Shown: one piece after another, positions 58,375 through 64,000 of the stretch
How the letters are laid out: each line of letters opens with the position of its first letter
How positions within the stretch are numbered: position 1 is the stretch's first letter
Source of the DNA: Candidatus Aramenus sp. CH1
GTDB taxonomy: Archaea > Thermoproteota > Thermoprotei_A > Sulfolobales > Sulfolobaceae
Assembly (NCBI GenBank): GCA_022678445.1
Contig: JALBWU010000007.1
Location: forward strand, 1 to 64,000
DNA length: 64,000 nucleotides
Direction of reading: 5' to 3'
Made by a program: the position numbers and the translations under genes
The notes under the pieces: generated by a model
Seen by the model: the letters and a program-made list of their open reading frames with translations, nothing else
Told to the model about the DNA's origin: nothing
Databases searched by the model: none

Positions 58375-58462
58375 TGGGCCCGGAGGGATTTGAACCCTCG
58401 ACCTCCCGGTTTCTGAGCATGGATATCAGCCGGGCGCTCTAGCCATGCTAAGCTACGGGCCC
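58375..58462 (-). tRNA. tRNA-Ile(GAT) with 13-nt intron
   Basis: Acceptor GGGCCCG/CGGGCCC with discriminator A, D arm GCTT...GAGC, anticodon stem CCCGG/CCGGG, T arm GAGGG-TTCAAAT-CCCTC. Loop CTGATA, 13-base intron, then A; CTGA pairs with TCAG in the intron, forming the bulge-helix-bulge central helix. Splicing at 37/38 leaves CTGATAA, anticodon GAT. CCA is not encoded. Confidence 0.93.
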
Positions 58463-58793
58463 ACTATATTGATTAGCCCGATCAACTTTTTTAAATCTTG
58501 TCATCTTTACATTAAGCGTACATTGCGAGCGAGTAGAGAAAAAGCTAGGCCAGCAAACTCAGTTCCCGTGTTTTATTTATACTTTACTAGTAGTGAATAA
58601 ATATGCTTATACTAAAATAAAGATGAATAACACTTCTATCAAGATATACTAAAAAATATTAAAAAAGAAGGATCGATAAACGGAGGACAAGATGAATGAA
58701 TTTAAAATAATTGGAGAAATTTATAAAAAGCATTCATGAGAATTTAGAGAATTGTTTTTAAACAGTTTATAGTTTTTCTCTTCTTGGTACAAA
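58463..58793. other. 331-bp AT-rich gene-free stretch
   Basis: Between tRNA-Ile and amt. Very AT-rich; TTTTTAAAC at 58755-58763 is the likely amt TATA box. The last 11 bases belong to the 18-base tandem repeat at 58783-58818. No gene or RNA structure is supported. Confidence 0.5.
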
Positions 58794-58818
58794 ATGGGAA
58801 CTTGGTACAAGATGGGAA
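58783..58818 (+). repeat. 18-bp tandem repeat duplicating the amt start codon
   Basis: CTTGGTACAAAATGGGAA (58783-58800) is followed directly by CTTGGTACAAGATGGGAA (58801-58818), one mismatch. Each copy includes an in-frame ATG (58794 and 58812), so the duplication doubles the start codon and adds six residues. Confidence 0.9.
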
Positions 58819-60332
58819 ACAACCACAAGAAATTGTTTATCCTGTCCGTCCTTTTATTGCCAATAATGTTCAGTTTAATATCCATTTCTTCAACGGGAAA
58901 CGTAACCCAAGAGATACAATCGCTAAACGCCTCCATTGCAGCGTTAACCAACCACACCGCTGACTACCCAGCAGTGGCAGTCCCCTCTTGGTTGGACACC
59001 GGTAGCAACTCGTGGATGCTAACAGCAGCTACATTCGTAGGCCTCCAGAGCGTCCCAGGAGTAGCTCTTTATTACGCTGGTCTGTCCAAGAAGAAGTACG
59101 CCGTTAACAGCGCACTGATGGTCTTCTACGCGTTTGCGGCCGTGTTAATAGTCTGGATAATAGCTGGATACAACTTCGGCTTTGGAAAGCCTACTCTAGA
59201 GATTAACGGCTACGGCATACTAGGCACTCCCCTGCCTGCGTGGCCCGGTAGCTACGAGGGATCCCAGACCATATACGGGCCTGCAAACACTCCTTTGGAC
59301 ATCCCGACCTCTACATACATATTCTTCCAGTTTGTCTTCGCCGCAATAACCCCTGTACTACTGGCTGGTGGGGTGCTAGAAAGGATGAACTTCAAGGCAT
59401 GGATGCTGTTTGTGCCTTTCTGGTCTCTCCTGGTGTACAGCCCCGTTGCGTACTGGCTCTTCGCTGGTGGGTGGCTTAACCAACTTGGAGCTGTTGACTT
59501 CTCAGGAGGTTACGTGATACACGTTGATGCCGGAGTTGGAGCGCTTGCAGCAGCGTTGGCAGTTGGACCCAGGCTGGCATCTGAGAGGAAACTCGAAGCG
59601 CACAGCTTACCGCTAGTCTTGGCTGGGGCAGGACTCATATGGCTAGGTTGGGACGGGTTCAACGGGGGTGACCCAGGAGGAGCGACAATAGACGCCGCAA
59701 TAGCTGTGCTCAACACTAACATAGCTACCGCCGCGAGCGCCATAACTTGGATGCTGATGGACATAACATTCTTCAAGAAGCCCACGCTTGTTGGGGCGAC
59801 TAGTGGAGCAATAACTGGACTAGTGGCAATAACCCCCGCAGCAGGTTACGTCAACGGGCTCTACGCCATACTTATAGGCATAGCTTCCGGCTCTATACCG
59901 TGGTTAGCTCTGTACAAGTTGGAGCCGAAGCTGAAGGTTGACGACACCTTGGGCGTGTTCTCCACCCACGGAATAGCGGGTATAGTAGGAGGAATACTCA
60001 CCGGAGTTTTCGCAGACCCCAACGTGACAAAGTACGTGGACCCGGTCCTAGTAGGTGGGCTTTACGGCAACTGGGCACAAGTAGGGATACAAGCCTTGGG
60101 AGCAGCAGTGGTGTTCGTCTACGACTTCGCGATAACGTTTGGGCTATTGAAGCTCATAGGCCTATTCATACCTCTACAGGCGCCTCCTGACACCCTACAA
60201 GTTGGAGACTACGCAATACACGGAGAAGTTGCCTACTCTGAGCTACTGGCAACGCTGCCTAGTGCCAAAGAAGAAGAGGTAAAGAAAGAGGTCGCCAAGA
60301 ACCCGAAGGAGGACAAACAGGAGGGTAAGTGA
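58794..60332 (+). CDS. amt: Ammonium transporter (Amt/Mep family)
   Basis: 512 residues from ATG 58794; ATG 58812 is equally likely because of the duplicated start. N-terminal hydrophobic segment resembles a signal sequence, then 11 helices. [21 protein letters not shown] carries the family's early motif, [16 protein letters not shown] the central His pair region, and [21 protein letters not shown] the second His of the twin-His pore. No glnK regulator gene is adjacent. The stop is four bases from the D box of the antisense-strand sRNA. Confidence 0.95.
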   Translation: MGTWYKMGNNHKKLFILSVLLLPIMFSLISISSTGNVTQEIQSLNASIAALTNHTADYPAVAVPSWLDTGSNSWMLTAATFVGLQSVPGVALYYAGLSKKKYAVNSALMVFYAFAAVLIVWIIAGYNFGFGKPTLEINGYGILGTPLPAWPGSYEGSQTIYGPANTPLDIPTSTYIFFQFVFAAITPVLLAGGVLERMNFKAWMLFVPFWSLLVYSPVAYWLFAGGWLNQLGAVDFSGGYVIHVDAGVGALAAALAVGPRLASERKLEAHSLPLVLAGAGLIWLGWDGFNGGDPGGATIDAAIAVLNTNIATAASAITWMLMDITFFKKPTLVGATSGAITGLVAITPAAGYVNGLYAILIGIASGSIPWLALYKLEPKLKVDDTLGVFSTHGIAGIVGGILTGVFADPNVTKYVDPVLVGGLYGNWAQVGIQALGAAVVFVYDFAITFGLLKLIGLFIPLQAPPDTLQVGDYAIHGEVAYSELLATLPSAKEEEVKKEVAKNPKEDKQEGK

Positions 60333-60335
60333 GAG

Positions 60336-60385
60336 TCAGAGCTGCAGTGTTTTCTTCACTACTCAAGCCGCCCATCGCTCATCAT
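60336..60385 (-). ncRNA. C/D box sRNA, predicted guide for 16S C1402 2'-O-methylation
   Basis: Minus strand: C box ATGATGA (60385-60379), a 12-base D' guide GCGATGGGCGGC (60378-60367), D' box TTGA (60366-60363), C' box-like GTAGTGA (60362-60356), a 16-base D guide, and D box CTGA (60339-60336). The D' guide pairs with the universal 16S segment CCGCCCGTCGC over 11 positions with one G-U; the fifth base from the D' box faces C1402 (E. coli numbering), a site that is 2'-O-methylated in bacteria and eukaryotes. Size, box order and guide length are standard for archaeal C/D sRNAs. D guide target not identified; C' box is weak. Confidence 0.75.
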
Positions 60386-60422
60386 AAGTCATTTTTCCTG
60401 CTTTTCCATTTTTGTAGGTTCG

Positions 60423-60434
60423 TTTAAATTTAAA
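60423..60434. promoter_or_regulatory. Palindromic TATA element between sRNA and tRNA-Ala
   Basis: TTTAAATTTAAA is self-complementary. On the plus strand it lies about 27-38 bases before tRNA-Ala; on the minus strand about 38-50 bases before the C box of the sRNA. It could drive both RNAs in opposite directions. Confidence 0.55.
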
Positions 60435-60460
60435 TATCTTCTGTCCAAGAGTAGTGTAGT

Positions 60461-60534
<74 letters not shown>

Positions 60535-60871
60535 CTCAGCGACGAACCCTTCTCTATCCCTTTGCATCTTTACACGAAAGTCTCCGCGTACTCTATCTTA
60601 AGTAATTGGGCTGGCTCCTCGCCAATATTTGAGTCCCGTACTTTAAAACCCAGGAAATCACCGTTAAGGAGCCATGGCACTTCCTCAATGACCTCTCAGG
60701 CTCCACCGCGCTAGATTGCGAGCATCAGAGCACGCACGAGAAAGAGGAAATCTGGACGAGGAAGTGCCTAAGACTCCGTGTCTTGAGTTTACCTTAGCCT
60801 TTACACCTTTCACTACGGCTTCCAGTCGACCAAATCCTCATTGCTCAACCTTTGGTGCTCTCGTTTACGCT
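60535..60871. other. 337-bp stretch with possible gene remnant
   Basis: No supported gene. A plus-strand open stretch from about 60655 to 60798 reads TVKEPWHFLNDLSGSTALDC and then a His/Glu/Arg-rich tail, which looks like debris of a transposase-type gene, but no family can be named. The open frame 60716-61045 continues into the arginine deiminase gene and is not thought real. Confidence 0.35.
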
Positions 60872-62122
60872 TTAACTTCTGTGCAACGCTATAGTCATGC
60901 AGTGTATTCCCCCAAACCCGCCCGTGATCTCTCCCACGTCTGTCACCACGTAATCTATGCCCAGCTCTCTTACCTCCCTTTTCCTAGGGAAGAACGAGTT
61001 GTCGACCTTCAGCCTAGAGTACTCCCCCCTTACCTCCTCCAGTAACTTAGCGTACCCCCTCCTCTGCAGATAGGACATAACGTTCTTTGAGTTTACCTCC
61101 GAGTCCAGGGCTAGGATTTTGCCGTTGTCAACCGTAAGGAAGTTGGTGGAGTAAGCGATCTGCTCGAGTAGGCTCACCTCAACCAGCGTGAAGCCCTTCT
61201 CCTTGAAGAACTCCAGCAAGTTAGTCCTCCTCTTCAGCACGTAGCCCCTCTCCCCCAGCTCAAAGACCTCAGTAGTCGCAGTCTCAAGCGTCTTCCTGTT
61301 GCCGACTACCACTCCCTCCATTGGCGCGTTCAAGTACATGTCCAAGTGCATTGCCAGCATGTAGTCGTTCTCGTGGACTGAGGGGTTGTACACCACTGCG
61401 ATCTCGTTGAACCCCGTAGCTTCAGCCACTTGAAACGCTCCCGCAATGCTAGTCCTGTCTCCGACTCCAAGTACTGCAAAGTCGCCAAAGGGCATGTAGT
61501 CCCCGCCCTCCGCGAATGCCGGTTCGGTTACCTCCTTTATCACGCGTTCCGAAAGCCCTTTCAATGCTAGCTTCACCAAGGTCGTCTCCCTAGCCCTTAT
61601 CCTCTTGCTCATCCTCCCTATCACTACCCCCCTGTCAGTGACTACTGCTTGGTCCCTCGTGAAATACAAGTTGGCTAAGGGCTCCTCGTTGATGACCCTC
61701 GGCGTCGATTCCTCAGTGCCCAACGCCTTGTGGGTTAATACAGTGGGCTTGAGGAGGATAACGTTAAATATGGTCTCGGGGTCCAGCCTTTCCACGTCCC
61801 TCTTGAACTCCCTTACTTCTCCCTCTAGATCTCCCTCGCCCTCGAACCTTATGTAGTTTAAGGACTCAGAGCTGAGCTCCTGGAGGAAAGACTTGTCGTT
61901 TTTTGCCCTCTCCACTATGACGTCCTTCAGCTTGTACACCCTCACTCCCATTTCCCACAAGGTCCCCTGCATCCTCCTGTGTTCCTCTACTGCCTTTGAG
62001 AAGTCGAACCTTCTCATGTAAAGGAAGGACTCCGGGTCTAGGATACCGTAGAACATCTCTATGCCCGGCTCGTGGACCATTACAGTTCTGAGCCTCTGCC
62101 ACTCGGCCTTTATTGCTGACAT
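60872..62122 (-). CDS. arcA: Arginine deiminase-like amidinotransferase-family enzyme
   Basis: 416 residues, usual length for arginine deiminase. YFTRDQAVVTDRGVVIGRMSKRIRARET holds the F-T-R-D and M-x-x-x-x-R-x-x-E motifs, AEGGDYMPFGD the catalytic acid region, HLDMYLN the active-site His, and GGFGGIHCMTIAL the nucleophilic Cys near the C-terminus. Predicted to convert arginine to citrulline and ammonia. No ornithine carbamoyltransferase or carbamate kinase gene is adjacent, so the full ADI pathway is not evident here. The ParA-like gene lies upstream on the same strand. Confidence 0.87.
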   Translation of the reverse strand: MSAIKAEWQRLRTVMVHEPGIEMFYGILDPESFLYMRRFDFSKAVEEHRRMQGTLWEMGVRVYKLKDVIVERAKNDKSFLQELSSESLNYIRFEGEGDLEGEVREFKRDVERLDPETIFNVILLKPTVLTHKALGTEESTPRVINEEPLANLYFTRDQAVVTDRGVVIGRMSKRIRARETTLVKLALKGLSERVIKEVTEPAFAEGGDYMPFGDFAVLGVGDRTSIAGAFQVAEATGFNEIAVVYNPSVHENDYMLAMHLDMYLNAPMEGVVVGNRKTLETATTEVFELGERGYVLKRRTNLLEFFKEKGFTLVEVSLLEQIAYSTNFLTVDNGKILALDSEVNSKNVMSYLQRRGYAKLLEEVRGEYSRLKVDNSFFPRKREVRELGIDYVVTDVGEITGGFGGIHCMTIALHRS

Positions 62123-62153
62123 TACTAGAGAATCCGCAACGGCACATAAAAAC

Positions 62154-62783
62154 TTAGTCTACGCTATTCAATATATTGAAAATTTTGTCTGCAAACTCTT
62201 TGAATTCCTCCGGTGTTTCGGACGATATACCCTTAAAGAATAGCTCCTTGTTAAAGGGGATAACGAGCCCGTGTTTCCCCACCTCCTCCCCCTTGTAGAG
62301 GTTTACGGCGACGCCGAGGCTCTTATGGTTGTAAAGCTGGCAGAAGGTCTGGAGGTACTTCTCGGTAGAGGATAACACAAAGGGGTTAGGGGTAGATATG
62401 GCCAAGGCAAAGTACTTGGCCTCAACTGCCCTATAGAACGCCTCGTACTCTAGGGAGACCACGTGGTCCAGGTGGGTGGGGACGTACACTATGGCTAAGT
62501 CGTTGTCATCGAGGTAGTGGGCGTAGACCTTGGCCACCTCCTCAACGTCCACGCTCTTTGGCTGTTTAGCAAAGTACAGGAAGGAGACTCCGTCCTTCTC
62601 TGCGTAAAAGTCTCCCCCGTCTATCAGGCTGTCCTCCACTCCAAAGACCTTCGCCAGTACGTTATAGGGCCCGTTCACGACTAGGACAACCTTCATCCTC
62701 CTGCCCAGCTCCCTAGCTAGGTAATAGGAAACTGTAGTCTTGCCCACACCCCCCTTGGCGCTCAACAGTGATAACCTTATCAC
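62154..62783 (-). CDS. ParA/MinD-like ATPase
   Basis: 209 residues. LLSAKGGVGKTTVSYYLARELG is the deviant Walker A of ParA/MinD/SIMIBI ATPases; the switch region around YVPTHLDHVV stands where D-x-P is usual but is modified. Small, single-domain. It may act in positioning, partition or metal-cluster work; no parB-like or Min partner is adjacent. Preceded by a duplicated 29-base upstream element. Confidence 0.82.
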   Translation of the reverse strand: MIRLSLLSAKGGVGKTTVSYYLARELGRRMKVVLVVNGPYNVLAKVFGVEDSLIDGGDFYAEKDGVSFLYFAKQPKSVDVEEVAKVYAHYLDDNDLAIVYVPTHLDHVVSLEYEAFYRAVEAKYFALAISTPNPFVLSSTEKYLQTFCQLYNHKSLGVAVNLYKGEEVGKHGLVIPFNKELFFKGISSETPEEFKEFADKIFNILNSVD

Positions 62784-63091
62784 AGATATAATTTAGTTAT
62801 GTTCCCTAATAAAACCTTATATAATTTAGTTATGTTCCCTAATAAAAATAAGCCCTTTTCTGAATAACCATTCAATTAGTTGAAACTTTTCTGAATTAAT
62901 ATAAGGACGACAACCGTTGCCTTTAGGGCTGGAAGGAGATCAGTGGAGCCGTTATCAGTTTACGCTTAGGAGCTTGCATAATCTCTCGCCTGCCTTTCGC
63001 TCCGCGGGAAAATACCAGCGTAAGGCACTTAGCCCTTAATACCGCGTTCTGGCCTCTTAGCTTTATAAAAAACGCCTTCGAAGAGCACTTA
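62784..63091. other. 308-bp upstream region with direct repeats
   Basis: Holds the 29-bp tandem repeat (62786-62847), a second short repeat CTTTTCTGAAT at 62855-62865 and 62886-62896, and a GC-richer stretch 62930-63050 without a supported gene. CTTTATAAAA at 63061-63070 is the probable TATA box of the next gene (ATG 63092). Confidence 0.5.
62786..62847. repeat. Tandem 29-bp repeat upstream of ParA-like gene
   Basis: ATATAATTTAGTTATGTTCC plus CTAATAAAA occurs at 62786-62814 and again, identical, at 62819-62847, four bases apart. It abuts the ATG at 62783 and contains TATA-like AT-rich sequence, so it may be a duplicated promoter/operator. Confidence 0.85.
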
Positions 63092-63355
63092 ATGGTCAAG
63101 CTCATAAATTGGAGGCTTATGAAGTTGGAAAGCGAGATTAACGTGGAGAGCAAAGTAAAGGGGGAGGACGCGGACGTCTTGATCCTCCCAGCTGGCAGGA
63201 ACAAGTTAATAGAGTACTTCAAGTCGGAGGATATAGACACAAAGGAGAAACTGGTAATAAGGCAAGTCAAGAGGGGAAAGCTGGTAAAGGAAGCAAACAA
63301 GCTAAAGGGCGAGGGGTTCAGCGTAAAGGTCATCGTCGTCGCTCAAAGTTATTAA
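63092..63355 (+). CDS. Small hypothetical protein
   Basis: Not recognised. 87 residues, Lys-rich (about 18 Lys), no cysteine, mixed alpha/beta ([17 protein letters not shown], then [10 protein letters not shown]). ATG 63092 with TATA box 22-31 bases upstream, leaderless. 22 bases before the glycosyltransferase gene, so possibly in the same transcript. Confidence 0.6.
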   Translation: MVKLINWRLMKLESEINVESKVKGEDADVLILPAGRNKLIEYFKSEDIDTKEKLVIRQVKRGKLVKEANKLKGEGFSVKVIVVAQSY

Positions 63356-63377
63356 GGGTATTTTTTACATACTATTT

Positions 63378-64000
63378 ATGATACGTAGCATAGCCATTAA
63401 CACCCAGACTCCTCCCATTAGGTTTACCGTGACTTACAAGGACATAGTGGAGAGGTACGGCGTCTTGAGCCTCCCCCTTGACCTCTCCTTGCTCTCCCCA
63501 GATGAGTACTACCCCTCAGTTGGAGGGGTGGCCAAGATGATGTTTGGCCTCCTCTCTAGGATCAACGCCAAGAAGCGCTGGGTTTCCCTAGGGCCAGGGT
63601 ATCCCCCTTCAGCTGTTATGGGCGACGTGGAGTTACACTTCGTGGACCTCCCCGCTGAACAACTCGCCCTGTACACAAGGTTTAAGGAGGGTATATACAA
63701 CGAGAGCCACGGAGTCTCAAAGTACGACATCAACGGCGAGGACTACATAGCCTACGCTACTTACAACTGGCTCTCGGCCCAGAAGTTGCTTGAGTTCTAC
63801 TCCGACACAGACGTGTACTTCGTAAACGACTTCCAACAGCTCTTGGTCGGGGGGATTATTGGGCCATCGGCCCCAGCAGTGCTCTGGTACCACATACCCT
63901 TCGTGCCAGAGAAGCTGAACCCTAGGCTCAGAGAGTTCTTAATAAGGTCTTTTGAAGGCTTCGACTCGCTGATCTTCAGCACAAAGAGGGACTTAGAGGG
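63378..64000 (+). CDS. Trehalose-phosphate-synthase-like glycosyltransferase (GT-B), 5' part
   Basis: At least 207 residues; runs off the window. [40 protein letters not shown] and [20 protein letters not shown] match the N-terminal acceptor half of GT20-type enzymes (the last like the FWHxPFPPxE region), followed by [10 protein letters not shown]. Crenarchaea carry such GT20-like proteins, and trehalose is a common solute in Sulfolobales. Sugar specificity cannot be settled without the C-terminal donor domain. ATG 63378. Confidence 0.7.
   Translation, partial: MIRSIAINTQTPPIRFTVTYKDIVERYGVLSLPLDLSLLSPDEYYPSVGGVAKMMFGLLSRINAKKRWVSLGPGYPPSAVMGDVELHFVDLPAEQLALYTRFKEGIYNESHGVSKYDINGEDYIAYATYNWLSAQKLLEFYSDTDVYFVNDFQQLLVGGIIGPSAPAVLWYHIPFVPEKLNPRLREFLIRSFEGFDSLIFSTKRDLE

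Noticed and set aside
60716-61045. 109-codon plus-strand open frame
   Set aside because: Its second half is the reverse of the arginine deiminase 3' end; the first half has no start signal.

Overview
The window is a piece of a thermoacidophilic crenarchaeal chromosome, almost certainly order Sulfolobales. Support: a complete sulfur-oxidising heterodisulfide-reductase-like (sHdr) cluster with TusA and DsrE partners; a PCNA2-PriS-GINS-L44e-S27e-aIF2alpha-Nop10 block; adjacent phosphomevalonate kinase and diphosphomevalonate decarboxylase; a threonyl-tRNA synthetase without the archaeal editing domain; tRNA introns at 37/38; no encoded CCA; AGG/AGA-rich arginine codons; and leaderless promoters with a TATA box about 25 bases before the start codon. 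Genus cannot be fixed from the sequence; the moderate GC and the sHdr set resemble Metallosphaera-like lineages.

Layout. 1-4500: accessory and partly decayed DNA with two frameshifted genes, a coiled-coil/nuclease-like protein, a DedA protein and long gene-free stretches. 4.5-15.4 kb: central metabolism and transport: MFS permease, four-subunit 2-oxoacid:ferredoxin oxidoreductase (porGDAB), a dihydrolipoamide dehydrogenase divergent from a second MFS, LysO-like exporter, FAD-linked glycolate/lactate dehydrogenase, LOG-like protein, cation exchanger. 15.4-29 kb: sulfur region: sHdrC1-B1-A-hyp-C2-B2, TusA and DsrE2B on one strand and DsrE3A with a second dihydrolipoamide dehydrogenase and two small proteins on the other, followed by a repeat-bearing DUF1641 protein, an HDAC-like amidohydrolase, a CoA-binding protein, and a small regulator/TusA-like/YHS patch flanked by two paralogous cysteine-containing HTH proteins. 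29-42 kb: QueC, an ArnR-like HTH with a separate membrane partner, mevalonate genes, HD hydrolase, MTA phosphorylase, succinyl-CoA synthetase, HhH-GPD glycosylase, ThrRS, Ogt, sugar nucleotidyltransferase. 42-56 kb: tRNA-Thr, tungstate-type ABC transporter, tRNA-Pro, then an information-processing block (CCA-adding enzyme, ThpR, RNase Z, tRNA methyltransferase, Prs, GPN GTPase, PCNA2, PriS, Gins15, ribosomal proteins, aIF2alpha, Nop10). 56-64 kb: AglB, tRNA-Ile, Amt, a C/D box sRNA, tRNA-Ala, arginine deiminase-like enzyme, ParA-like ATPase, and the start of a trehalose-phosphate-synthase-like glycosyltransferase.

How the genes work together. DsrE3A, DsrE2B and TusA are expected to relay sulfane sulfur to the sHdr complex; the neighbouring dihydrolipoamide dehydrogenase fits lipoate-linked electron transfer, although no lipoate-binding protein is encoded here. 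Three of the four tRNAs need intron splicing and all need the CCA enzyme encoded in the window.

The most notable observations are a C/D box sRNA whose D-prime guide matches the universal 16S decoding region and predicts methylation of C1402; two genes that appear to start at ATT with identical Shine-Dalgarno spacing; antisense 3' overlap at most convergent gene pairs; and a pair of cysteine-bearing HTH paralogues bracketing TusA-like and YHS genes.
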